Shown in pieces: positions 16,383-23,759 of a DNA stretch of 36,397 bases (positions within the stretch are counted from its first letter, which is position 1; every line of letters begins with the position of its first letter). The stretch covers positions 1 through 36,397 of the forward strand of contig JAPKZX010000076.1 of the NCBI GenBank assembly GCA_026393575.1, read 5' to 3'. Under the pieces are notes generated by a model. That model saw only the letters and a list, made by a program, of their open reading frames with translations, ran no database searches and was not told the origin of the DNA. This DNA is from Actinomycetota bacterium (GTDB lineage: Bacteria > Actinomycetota > Acidimicrobiia > Acidimicrobiales > Ilumatobacteraceae). Both the position numbers and the translations under genes were made by a program.

Positions 16383-16814
16383 ATGGCTCGTTACGTGACA
16401 ACTATTCCTTCATCAAAATCCCCAGCTGAGGCATTTGCATATATGGCTGACTTACGCAACTTTGCAGAGTGGGATAAAGGAATCATCCGCGTGGAACAAA
16501 TCACGGGCGACGGGGCCGGCCTTGGCACAGTTTTCGATATCACAGTGAAAGGATTTGGCGGACAAAACTCTGTCTTGCGTTACGAGACAACTGAATTTGA
16601 TTCCCCCACCAATGTTTTGGTGAAGGGTAAGAACTGGATGTTTACATCAATTGATCGAGTCACTGTTACGCCAACTGCAACAGGCTGCGATGTCACTTAC
16701 GACGCAGTACTCACTGCAAACCTGATTGTGTGGCCAATGAATATCTTGCTTGGTCGCATCTTTGACAAAGTGGGTGACGTTGCTACTCGCGGTTTGAAAA
16801 AGGTTCTTGCCTAA
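16383..16814 (+). CDS. SRPBCC (START-like) polyketide cyclase/dehydrase-type protein
   Basis: A 143-residue helix-grip fold protein that would enclose a hydrophobic ligand. It starts MARYVTTIPSSKSPAEAFAYMADLRNFAEWDKGI, a standard SRPBCC opening. It continues with GLGTVFDITVKGFGGQNSVLRYETTEFDSP and ends in the long C-terminal helix (IFDKVGDVATRGLKKVL). The ligand is unknown. The frame is open from ATG 16350, and the TATAAG box there would allow an 11-residue longer leaderless form. ATG 16383 is preferred because it matches the usual N-terminus of the family. The stop TAA overlaps the TAG of the convergent zinc-ribbon gene. Confidence 0.82.
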   Translation: MARYVTTIPSSKSPAEAFAYMADLRNFAEWDKGIIRVEQITGDGAGLGTVFDITVKGFGGQNSVLRYETTEFDSPTNVLVKGKNWMFTSIDRVTVTPTATGCDVTYDAVLTANLIVWPMNILLGRIFDKVGDVATRGLKKVLA

Positions 16815-16975
16815 GGGCAACCAAGACCGTGCAAGTTTGCACACTCTCTACACAACCATGCTTTGCCGTCTGCAGTACTCCATGCAGTTGCAAAAGGTGA
16901 ACCGCATGACATGCAGTCATGTTTTTCGTTTAGTTCAGGTCGAACTTGAAACTGCGGCACCTTGTCATCGGACAT
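16811..16975 (-). CDS. Small zinc-ribbon protein (54 aa), unrecognised family
   Basis: A 54-residue frame that reads MSDDKVPQFQVRPELNEKHD, then CMSCGSPFATAW, then ADGKAWLCRECANLHGLGCP. Two CxxC knuckles, Cys21/Cys24 and Cys42/Cys45, are 17 residues apart, the layout of a zinc ribbon. A further Cys53 and His49 sit near the end. A TGA directly upstream in frame means the ATG at 16975 or a later codon must be the start; GAGG lies one base upstream, rather close. It is followed 19 bases upstream by the VOC gene on the same strand, so the two are probably co-transcribed. Its stop overlaps that of the SRPBCC gene. Function is unknown; a nucleic-acid or protein-binding adaptor is possible. Confidence 0.72.
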   Translation of the reverse strand: MSDDKVPQFQVRPELNEKHDCMSCGSPFATAWSTADGKAWLCRECANLHGLGCP

Positions 16976-16994
16976 ACCTCAACTTTAGTGGCAT

Positions 16995-17519
16995 TCATTT
17001 ACCAGCAGTGGCGTAGTCGGTAATTGACTCGGCACTCGCTCCTGCTCGGTAGCGCAAGACGAGTTCATCGAAATTCACATCAATACCAATTGGGTTCGCC
17101 GCGAACAGTGGACCAGACATGAAAGCATCAGCCTCATTCATAGACATTGCATCAACTTGGGTTTCAACTTGATTGCCATCGGGGTCGCGGTAATACGCAG
17201 ACAATGTCATGCCGTGATTGATAGTCCAATAGGGAGATATTCCTTTTGCTTTCATGCGCTCATATTGATCAAAGAGATCGTCGAGCGATGCATAAGTAAA
17301 CGCAAAATGCTCCATTCCTTCTGCCGTTGCCGATCGAGGTTCCAGGTTTGGAAAATTCGCAATTGCAATCCGGTGATGCTCATCGTCATACGACAGAAAC
17401 GATATGAAATCGTCTCCGTGACGCACTGCGCCATCTAGAAAGTCCACCCACCAGGCCACCATCTCCTTGTATCGCGGTGACTTCAATACAACATGTGCGA
17501 ACTTGATTGGCGAGGCCAT
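16995..17519 (-). CDS. VOC-family (glyoxalase/extradiol dioxygenase-like) protein
   Basis: A 174-residue vicinal-oxygen-chelate protein built of two beta-alpha-beta modules. Likely metal ligands are His9 (KFAHVVL), His71 (MEHFAFTY) and Glu119 (GNQVETQ), the pattern of single-domain extradiol dioxygenase-like members. The C-terminal ~45 residues (MSGPLFAANPIGIDVNFDELVLRYR) match a tail common in biphenyl-diol dioxygenase relatives. The substrate is unknown. The start ATG has AAGGAG (17526-17531) six bases upstream. It is divergent from the FAH hydrolase gene, and the zinc-ribbon gene follows it. Confidence 0.87.
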   Translation of the reverse strand: MASPIKFAHVVLKSPRYKEMVAWWVDFLDGAVRHGDDFISFLSYDDEHHRIAIANFPNLEPRSATAEGMEHFAFTYASLDDLFDQYERMKAKGISPYWTINHGMTLSAYYRDPDGNQVETQVDAMSMNEADAFMSGPLFAANPIGIDVNFDELVLRYRAGASAESITDYATAGK

Positions 17520-17556
17520 GGGAATCTCCTTAGGTAGTCAAACGACTATCTATGAC

Positions 17557-17562
17557 TATCGT
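17557..17562 (+). promoter_or_regulatory. -10 box TATCGT, leaderless-type promoter of the FAH-family gene
   Basis: TATCGT ends seven bases before ATG 17570. It favours this start over the ATG at 17552, which would lie upstream of the expected transcript. Confidence 0.45.
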
Positions 17563-17569
17563 GGCACAT

Positions 17570-18418
17570 ATGACATTGCGATTCGCTTCCAAGAACGGCC
17601 GAGCACAACTAGTAGTCGGTCCCAACAACAACCTCGTCGACCTTGCTGAAGTGAGTGGTGGTCGATTTGATTCAGACCCCATCAAGGCGTTCCCACGTTG
17701 GAGTGAACTCCGCGAATTCGCCGCGACCATCACCGATGGTGGAACGCCTACCAATGTCGACGAACTTGATGCACCATCACCCTGGCCATTGCAGGTGTTC
17801 GCCATCGGTTTGAATTACAGATCTCATGCAGAAGAAAGCGGAATGGGCCTTCCTGCTGTGCCGCTTACTTTCACAAAATTCACATCATGTATCGCAGCCC
17901 CTAACGCGAACATTCCCATCGATGCACCAATGGTGGACTGGGAAGTCGAACTTGTCGTGGTGATGAGCAGCGGTGGTCGCAACATCAAAAAAGCAGATGC
18001 CTGGAAACACATCGCTGGAATCAGCGTTGGTCAAGATATCTCAGATCGTGCATTGCAATTCGCTGCACAACCTCCCCACTTTGATCTTGGCAAGAGCAAA
18101 AAGAATTACGGACCTTTCGGGCCATGGCTTGTTGACGCCGCAGAAGTTGCAGACCGTGATGCACTTCATATGACATGCACACTGAACGGTGAGGAAGTAC
18201 AAAATACTCTCACTGATGATCTTGTTTTCAATGTTGGCGACATCGTTGAATACTTGTCAGGAATAGTGGAGCTACTTCCTGGTGATGTGATCTTCACAGG
18301 AACTCCTGGTGGAGTTGGAGTGTCACGTAAACCTGCTGTCTTTCTGAAGCCAGGCGATGTATTGGTGTCAACTATTGAAGGTATTGGCACCACTACAAAC
18401 AAGTGCACTCAGGGTTAA
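17570..18418 (+). CDS. Fumarylacetoacetate hydrolase (FAH)-family protein
   Basis: A 282-residue FAH-fold enzyme. This superfamily cleaves or isomerises 2,4-diketo or 2-hydroxy-dienoic acids and decarboxylates oxaloacetate. Seen motifs are FAIGLNYRSHAEE, the metal ligands in DWEVELVVVM (two Glu) with the later Asp in GQDISDR, KSKKNYGPFGPW, and the C-terminal PGDVIFTGTPGGVG. The frame is open from ATG 17552 (six residues more), but the TATCGT box and the normal family N-terminus MTLRFAS support ATG 17570. Only about 50 bases separate it from the divergent VOC gene, so the two may share regulation. The exact reaction cannot be assigned. Confidence 0.88.
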   Translation: MTLRFASKNGRAQLVVGPNNNLVDLAEVSGGRFDSDPIKAFPRWSELREFAATITDGGTPTNVDELDAPSPWPLQVFAIGLNYRSHAEESGMGLPAVPLTFTKFTSCIAAPNANIPIDAPMVDWEVELVVVMSSGGRNIKKADAWKHIAGISVGQDISDRALQFAAQPPHFDLGKSKKNYGPFGPWLVDAAEVADRDALHMTCTLNGEEVQNTLTDDLVFNVGDIVEYLSGIVELLPGDVIFTGTPGGVGVSRKPAVFLKPGDVLVSTIEGIGTTTNKCTQG

Positions 18419-18425
18419 GAAAGAC

Positions 18426-19403
18426 TTATTCCGAGACAAATGGCGTAATCATCTCATTGCACCATTGCCATAGATTTTCTCGGGCATCACGAGTGTCTTT
18501 GCGGCGCGTCGATGGAAGTTTGTGAGTTGGTCTCACTTCTCTATCGGACCAGAATGAGCCACTTGCACCAGGAATAACTGTGACTGCAGCCAACCACGCA
18601 ATGGTGTCTGCACCTTCAGCAACTGTGCGCAATATTGGTCGGGTTATCTGACGGAAACGCGGAATGGAATCTTGCACTCCTGGAGTATCTGCCCAACCCG
18701 GGTGCATACAAGCAAACTGCACTGATAGTTCCTGTTTGGCCCACAGTGCATTCAATGTCACTTGAGCACGCTTAGCAATTGCGTATTGCTTTGTGCCGTT
18801 GTAATTGTCAGTGCGCATTTCGAGTGTTCGGCCGTGTCCAACCATTGGTAGTTCTGCCGAATACATACCACCCGAAGAGACAGTCACGACGCGCCCTTGT
18901 GCTGCGCGTATGTTCGGCATCAACACAGTCGTCAAAAGATGTGGACCTACTACGTGTGAAGCAACCGTCTGTTCAAGTCCTTGTGGTGATTCTTCTCGTG
19001 AATTGAGGAGCGCCCCGGCATTGTGCACAAGCGCGGAAATTTGTGGGAAGCGCGTTGCAATTTCTCTTGCTGCCATTCCAACAGAATGAAGATCGCCCAT
19101 CTCTGCCACCACACATACGGGGTCTGGTCCCGTGCAGATTTCACGAACAGATGCAATGACGGCTTCACATTTTTCTTTGTTACGAGCAACTAAAACCAAC
19201 TGCGCACCAGTTGGAGCAAGAATACGAACACACTCTTTGCCGAGACCAGATGTTGGTCCAGTTATCACAATCACTTTGTTGGTCAAGTTGTAACTCGAGA
19301 CCTGGTCCCAATGATTCAGACGAGAACGTACAAAGAAACCCACGCGTGAAAACCCGGGCACAATCGCTGTATCCAAAAGTGAACTTACAAAATTACTCAT
19401 CAT
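18426..19403 (-). CDS. Short-chain dehydrogenase/reductase (retinol dehydrogenase/DHRS12-like)
   Basis: A 325-residue classical SDR with an N-terminal extension of about 40 residues. The cofactor motif is TGPTSGLG (48-55). The other landmarks are HNAG (127-130), the catalytic serine around 176-177 (VSSGG) and Tyr207-x3-Lys211 (YAIAK). ARN at the end of the second strand suggests NADP(H). The extension and the HPGWADTPG segment are like DHRS12-type proteins, whose substrates are probably lipids or retinoids. The ATG follows the TAA of the upstream membrane-protein gene directly, so it is the last gene of a three-gene operon. Confidence 0.88.
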   Translation of the reverse strand: MMSNFVSSLLDTAIVPGFSRVGFFVRSRLNHWDQVSSYNLTNKVIVITGPTSGLGKECVRILAPTGAQLVLVARNKEKCEAVIASVREICTGPDPVCVVAEMGDLHSVGMAAREIATRFPQISALVHNAGALLNSREESPQGLEQTVASHVVGPHLLTTVLMPNIRAAQGRVVTVSSGGMYSAELPMVGHGRTLEMRTDNYNGTKQYAIAKRAQVTLNALWAKQELSVQFACMHPGWADTPGVQDSIPRFRQITRPILRTVAEGADTIAWLAAVTVIPGASGSFWSDREVRPTHKLPSTRRKDTRDARENLWQWCNEMITPFVSE

Positions 19404-19838
19404 TTACATTCCTTGCACAAGCATTACGGCAGCGAAGAAGCCACACATTGTCCACGCAATTGTTCGAGGCCAGTTTGTTTGTACAAGTTCACGACCCACT
19501 TGTGCATCTGGAGTCGTAACCATGCGCGCGTGTCGCGGTACCGATAAGAAGATGGTGCACAGAAGTGCCACTGCCAAGAATGCGCCGTTCACCCATGTCA
19601 ACCACCACGAGACTCCTGATGGTGTATTTGCCCACAAGAGCAAAGTAGTTACGCCTTCAACTGCCATTGGTGGCCCCACCACAAAACCAGTCCATCGCTG
19701 ATGTTTTTCGGCAACTTGTGTCGCGCTCTCTACCGGCACAACTGCAAGCAACGGGTAATGCACTAACTGCACAAACCAAATGACTCCCACCATGATGCAC
19801 GTTGAAACAAGGTGCAGTACCAATACGAGATCATCCAT
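19404..19838 (-). CDS. Four-helix integral membrane protein, function unknown (144 aa)
   Basis: Hydrophobic segments lie at about residues 3-25 (LVLVLHLVSTCIMVGVIWF), 53-72, 79-99 and 123-142, giving four predicted membrane helices. A WFVQLVHYPLL stretch ends the first helix and a HQRWTGFVVGPPMAVE segment precedes the second; histidines at helix ends could bind haem or metal, but this is not shown. The open frame reaches 19907, but the ATG at 19838 begins one base after the stop of the upstream oxidoreductase gene and just before the first helix, so it is chosen. Middle gene of an operon with an oxidoreductase and an SDR. Confidence 0.75.
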   Translation of the reverse strand: MDDLVLVLHLVSTCIMVGVIWFVQLVHYPLLAVVPVESATQVAEKHQRWTGFVVGPPMAVEGVTTLLLWANTPSGVSWWLTWVNGAFLAVALLCTIFLSVPRHARMVTTPDAQVGRELVQTNWPRTIAWTMCGFFAAVMLVQGM

Positions 19839-19839
19839 G

Positions 19840-20916
19840 TCAGAGTCCGTATTCCGAAACAAGGACAGGCCGAGACTCATCAATAGATTTATGCGCGGCC
19901 GCGCCAATCACTACGGACCACAATCCATCAGCAACAGTTACTTCAGGTGGGGTGTTGTTGATAACCGCATCAACGAATCGTTTGCACTCAATGAAACTGG
20001 CGCCGAAGTGAAAACCCATATGTGCAATGTCTGGGTCGGTAGGAACATCAATTTCTTGTACGGCACGCGATGTGCGATCCCCCACAAAGATCTTCCCATT
20101 ACCAGGAATAAACGCTTCAAGTTTTCCTTTGTCACCCACCACGGTGATTTCCTGTTCGTGTTGTCCACCTTCAGCGAACATCGAAAGGTCGAGCATGGTG
20201 CGCACACCATTGGCATATTCAACAATCACGTAGGCATTGTCGAGGATGTCGCTACGTTCACCGTTGTAGACCTCGTCTAGATGATTCACATCTTGGCCAC
20301 CACTTGCCATCACTCGTACTGGCTGTGAACCCACAGCAAGATTCATCAAATCAAAAAAATGGCAACACTTCTCTACAAGCGTGCCGCCAGTGTTTTTGGT
20401 GAAACGATTCCAGTTATCCACTTTGACTAAAAAGGGAAAACGATGTTCACGGATAGACATCATCTTCATGTTGCCAATGATTCCGCTGCGAAGTTCTTGC
20501 AACAAACCTGCAATAGGTGCCATGTAACGGTATTCAAGACCAACCCATGTGATAGCTGAACGAGACTCTTGGGCTTTAACTACAGAAATACAATCCTCCA
20601 CGGTGGTGCACATCGGCTTTTCCACCAGCACCGGAATATCCGTCGACAAAATGTCATCGAGTATTGATCTATGTGTGTAGTTCGGCGACGCAACCAATAC
20701 GGCATCAACTAAACCACTAGCAAGTAAATCCTCATGCGAGGTGAACTGGGTGACGCTGTTGGCTCTGTCCCCCAATGTCTTTGCAGCCCAACGCAACGGC
20801 TCTTCGTTCGGGTCGCTGACAGCAGTAATGGCCACCGAATCAAGCCCGATGAGATTGCGCAAGTGCTCGCACCCCATCATTCCGGTGCCAATAAGTCCCA
20901 CGCGCAAATCAGACAT
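19840..20916 (-). CDS. GFO/IDH/MocA-family oxidoreductase
   Basis: A 358-residue NAD(P)-dependent dehydrogenase of the glucose-fructose oxidoreductase/inositol dehydrogenase family. The Rossmann motif is GLIGTGMMG (G10-x-G12-x2-G15), and the conserved VEKPMCTT (catalytic-type Lys100 with Pro101) follows. The C-terminal half has the beta-sheet domain with KVDNWNRFTKNTGGTLVEKCCHFFDLMN. Substrates of the family are sugars, inositols and sugar-derived acids; the particular one is not predictable. First gene of the operon, with a TAGGCT box six bases before its ATG. It is divergent from the phosphotransferase gene. Confidence 0.9.
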   Translation of the reverse strand: MSDLRVGLIGTGMMGCEHLRNLIGLDSVAITAVSDPNEEPLRWAAKTLGDRANSVTQFTSHEDLLASGLVDAVLVASPNYTHRSILDDILSTDIPVLVEKPMCTTVEDCISVVKAQESRSAITWVGLEYRYMAPIAGLLQELRSGIIGNMKMMSIREHRFPFLVKVDNWNRFTKNTGGTLVEKCCHFFDLMNLAVGSQPVRVMASGGQDVNHLDEVYNGERSDILDNAYVIVEYANGVRTMLDLSMFAEGGQHEQEITVVGDKGKLEAFIPGNGKIFVGDRTSRAVQEIDVPTDPDIAHMGFHFGASFIECKRFVDAVINNTPPEVTVADGLWSVVIGAAAHKSIDESRPVLVSEYGL

Positions 20917-20922
20917 AACCCA

Positions 20923-20928
20923 AGCCTA
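20923..20928 (-). promoter_or_regulatory. -10 box TAGGCT, leaderless-type promoter of the GFO/IDH/MocA operon
   Basis: On the minus strand TAGGCT ends six bases before the ATG at 20916, and no Shine-Dalgarno site is present. Confidence 0.45.
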
Positions 20929-20978
20929 CGAGGTGATTATTTGCCTTCGCCCCAACGGCTACTAGTGTTTTTAGTTAT

Positions 20979-20993
20979 TGCTCCGGGGGAGCA
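20979..20993 (+). other. Hairpin in the leader of the phosphotransferase gene
   Basis: TGCTCC-ggg-GGAGCA is a perfect six-base stem with a three-base loop. It lies just before the AAAGGGG ribosome site (about 20998-21004) of the gene at 21012. It is GC-rich enough to be stable but lacks a T tract, so it is not a terminator. It could affect translation or mRNA decay, or be incidental. Confidence 0.35.
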
Positions 20994-21011
20994 TTACTAA
21001 AGGGGAATCTC

Positions 21012-22118
21012 ATGGCCATCGTCGATCTGCTCACATCCGGACTCGGATTGCTCGCATCGGAAAAAGACATCACACCGCAATGGGTTGAAGGGGTAATGCG
21101 CGGCAGCGGAAGCCTTGAAGATGGGGTGACAGTCACTTCTGTTTCAACAGAACGCATTGGTGAAGGTGTTGGAATTCTCAGCATTTTGCAACGAGTAAAG
21201 CCCACCTATTCCGGTGCTACAAAAGCACCGCAGTCTTTTGTGGTGAAGTACCCCACCGATGATGTCACTCAACGTTTCACAGCCGATGCACTAGTTCTCT
21301 ATATTCGAGAATTGGTTTTTTACCGAGACTGCGCCCAAATTGCGCCTTTCAAAACTGCAAAGTGCTATGCGCAGGCCATCGAAGGCGAGAACACCAACTT
21401 CACAATTGCCATGGAAGACATCGGCCACTACCGCGGATTGAATCAAATTGAAGGAGTCGGCCTGGCTGAATCAAAGATTCTTCTCGAGACTCTTGCCGAC
21501 TACCACGCCATGTGGTGGAACAGCCCCAAGTTGTCTGGCATGCAAGATGTGTTTCAGCCCTTGCTGAACCCAACCTATGAAGCTGTGCTTCCGATGTTGT
21601 GGGCGCAAGGTTGGCCAAATGTTGAGCAATACGCCGGGCACTTACTTCCCGAGAGTGTTCGAGGTATTGGTGACATCTGGGGAGGAAAAGTTTCGTGGAT
21701 GCTCGGCAATCTCATGGCGCCTTCAACTCTTTGTCATGGCGACTACCGCGCTGACAACATCATGTTCGACGGTAACGACCCTGCCGTGATCGATTTCCAA
21801 CTCATTGGAGTAGGTTCAGGCATGTACGACGTTGGTTACTTCATCAGTCAGTCCATTGCTACCGATGTTCGTCGTGGGCACGATCAAGAACTCGTAAACA
21901 CATATCTTGATCGTCTCGAGAAGCATGGAATCACAATTGATCGTGATGAAATGTGGCGTCAATACCTCATCTCAGTTTGTTTCTGTGTCACGTATGGAGT
22001 GACCACCTTCGGTGGATTCGCTGAACAAAACGAACGTGGCCAACAGTTACTGCAGGATATGTTGTTGCGTGCACTCAATTGTGTCGCCGACAACGATGCA
22101 CTTACAGTGTTTGCATGA
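21012..22118 (+). CDS. Kinase-like phosphotransferase (ecdysteroid-kinase/APH-like)
   Basis: A 368-residue protein of the aminoglycoside-phosphotransferase/ecdysteroid-kinase clan, which phosphorylates small molecules with ATP. Lys79 in FVVKYP fits the ATP-binding lysine. The catalytic loop is CHGDYRADNIMF (241-252), with Asp244 and Asn249, and the metal Asp261 follows in VIDFQLIG. A YRDCAQ stretch follows the helix C region. Actinobacteria have many such genes, often near CoA-ester metabolism; the substrate is unknown. The ribosome site AAAGGGG lies upstream behind a small hairpin. The stop overlaps the start of the next gene (ATGA), so the two are coupled. Confidence 0.85.
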   Translation: MAIVDLLTSGLGLLASEKDITPQWVEGVMRGSGSLEDGVTVTSVSTERIGEGVGILSILQRVKPTYSGATKAPQSFVVKYPTDDVTQRFTADALVLYIRELVFYRDCAQIAPFKTAKCYAQAIEGENTNFTIAMEDIGHYRGLNQIEGVGLAESKILLETLADYHAMWWNSPKLSGMQDVFQPLLNPTYEAVLPMLWAQGWPNVEQYAGHLLPESVRGIGDIWGGKVSWMLGNLMAPSTLCHGDYRADNIMFDGNDPAVIDFQLIGVGSGMYDVGYFISQSIATDVRRGHDQELVNTYLDRLEKHGITIDRDEMWRQYLISVCFCVTYGVTTFGGFAEQNERGQQLLQDMLLRALNCVADNDALTVFA

Positions 22119-22477
22119 CAGATCACGTACACGACCACGGCCGAGGCGTACTCGCCCAACTTGCGCCCGAAGGGCGCGAACTGAAAGCTCTCATTCCAGG
22201 CGTCTATGACGGTTTCGCTCAGTTGCACAGCGCAGCATTTGCAGAAGGTGCTGTCGATAAAAGGACCAAAGAGTTATTGGCACTTGCAATCGCGATTGCT
22301 GTGCGATGCGATGGTTGCATTGCTAGCCATGCTCGTGGTGCAGCTCTCAATAAGGCCACAGAAGCAGAAGTTGCCGAGACAATCGGTGTCGCCATCGCAA
22401 TGAGTGGTGGACCAGGCACGGTCTATGGCCCACGGGCTCTTGCTGCGTTTCGAGAATTCGCTCCGAAGCCTCAGTAA
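22115..22477 (+). CDS. Carboxymuconolactone decarboxylase/AhpD-like protein
   Basis: A 120-residue all-helical protein with an exact E-x11-C-x2-C-x3-H motif (Glu53, Cys65, Cys68, His72). This is the redox-active site of AhpD-like members of the CMD family, which reduce peroxide or peroxiredoxin partners. The N-terminus is histidine-rich (MTDHVHDHGR). The frame is open further upstream, but ATG 22115 overlaps the kinase stop in an ATGA arrangement and gives the usual family length. It may protect the cell from peroxides, but no peroxiredoxin gene is adjacent. Confidence 0.88.
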   Translation: MTDHVHDHGRGVLAQLAPEGRELKALIPGVYDGFAQLHSAAFAEGAVDKRTKELLALAIAIAVRCDGCIASHARGAALNKATEAEVAETIGVAIAMSGGPGTVYGPRALAAFREFAPKPQ

Positions 22478-22511
22478 CTGTTCCAGTAATACCCACTCCA
22501 TGAGGTGGTTC

Positions 22512-22517
22512 TAGATT
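22512..22517 (+). promoter_or_regulatory. -10 box TAGATT, leaderless-type promoter of the 22524 gene
   Basis: TAGATT ends six bases before ATG 22524, and no Shine-Dalgarno site is present. Confidence 0.5.
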
Positions 22518-22523
22518 GCTGTT

Positions 22524-23759
22524 ATGTCGAATCTCGAAGTAACAATTGATCCATCTGAAGTGGGGCTAGACGCCGCTCGTCTTGCACGCATTCGTACTCA
22601 CTTTGGTAAGTACGTAGACAGTGGCAAGTTGCCCGGCTATCACATCACTGTTTCACGTGGTGGCAAGTTGGCCTACAGCGACATGTACGGACACGCCGAT
22701 GTTGAGAACAAAAAGCCAATCGCGGACGACACCATTTATCGTGCTTACTCAATGACCAAACCCATCTGTGCAGTTGCTGCACTTATGTTGTGGGAAGAGG
22801 GCTTGTTCGAAATGCATGACCAAGTGAAGTGGTTTATTCCATCATTCGCTGATCAAAAGGTATTCCGCTCGGGCACATTGACTGCGCCACGTTATGAACC
22901 AATTACAGAGCCAATGGAAATGTGGCATTTGTTTTCACACACGACTGGCATGACATACGGCTTCGTATATTCAAACCCTGTCGACCAGATGTATCGAAAT
23001 GCAGGTTTTGAATGGGGCACACCACCTGGTGCATCGCTCGCAGACATCTGCGACATCCTCGCTGGCCTTCCACTCATGTTCCAACCCGGAACTGAATGGG
23101 CATATTCAATGTCTATCGATGTCCTTGGTCGCGTTGTAGAAATCCTCGCTGGCATGACACTTGGTGAGTTCATGAAAAAACGAATCTTTGATCCGCTCGG
23201 CATGACCGACACTGCGTTCCATTGCTCAGCAGATAAAGCTGACCGTCTTGCAGCGTTGTACGTACCAAACCCAGCAGACAAAAAGATCTTGCGCAACGAT
23301 GCCGGAGCTGCCGGAGCGTTGAACGAACCTAATGCGCACATGGGTGGCGGCGGACTCGTTTCCACTACAAGTGACTATTTGAAGTTTGCAGAGATGTTGC
23401 GCGGAGGTGGCGAGTACAACGGCACACGTATCTTGTCGAATCGCACTGTTGCGTTTATGGCTTCAAATCATTTGCCGAACAATGCTGACCTCACTGAGTG
23501 CGGTCGCCCACTCTTTGCAGAGACCGCATTTGATGGCGTGGGTTTCGGACTTGGCGTTAGCGTCACGCTTGACCCTGTCAAAGCAAAAGTGCCAGGAAGC
23601 GCTGGAGATTACGGTTGGGGCGGTGCGGCAAGCACCAATTTCACGGTTGATCCGAAAGAAGAACTTGTGTACATGATCATGACTCAGCTCTTGCCGTCAA
23701 GCACTTGGCCACTGCGCCCACAACTTAAGCAGTTGGTGCATCAGTCTTTGATCGACTGA
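22524..23759 (+). CDS. Serine hydrolase, beta-lactamase class C/esterase EstB-like
   Basis: A 411-residue protein of the beta-lactamase/penicillin-binding fold. The nucleophile and general base are Ser76-x2-Lys79 in AYSMTKP. The second motif is a Tyr in EWAYSMSID (YSx rather than YxN, as in EstB-type esterases). The third region, in place of KTG, is YGWGGAAST near the C-terminus. There is no signal peptide, so it is likely a cytosolic esterase rather than an antibiotic-resistance beta-lactamase. Substrates of this group are short or medium esters and beta-hydroxy acids. Its last 35 bases overlap the convergent membrane-protein gene. Confidence 0.88.
   Translation: MSNLEVTIDPSEVGLDAARLARIRTHFGKYVDSGKLPGYHITVSRGGKLAYSDMYGHADVENKKPIADDTIYRAYSMTKPICAVAALMLWEEGLFEMHDQVKWFIPSFADQKVFRSGTLTAPRYEPITEPMEMWHLFSHTTGMTYGFVYSNPVDQMYRNAGFEWGTPPGASLADICDILAGLPLMFQPGTEWAYSMSIDVLGRVVEILAGMTLGEFMKKRIFDPLGMTDTAFHCSADKADRLAALYVPNPADKKILRNDAGAAGALNEPNAHMGGGGLVSTTSDYLKFAEMLRGGGEYNGTRILSNRTVAFMASNHLPNNADLTECGRPLFAETAFDGVGFGLGVSVTLDPVKAKVPGSAGDYGWGGAASTNFTVDPKEELVYMIMTQLLPSSTWPLRPQLKQLVHQSLID

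Noticed and set aside
16995-18418. A meta-cleavage aromatic degradation cluster from VOC plus FAH genes
   Set aside because: They are divergent, and no ring hydroxylase, aldehyde dehydrogenase or aldolase is nearby. Both families are too broad to infer a pathway.
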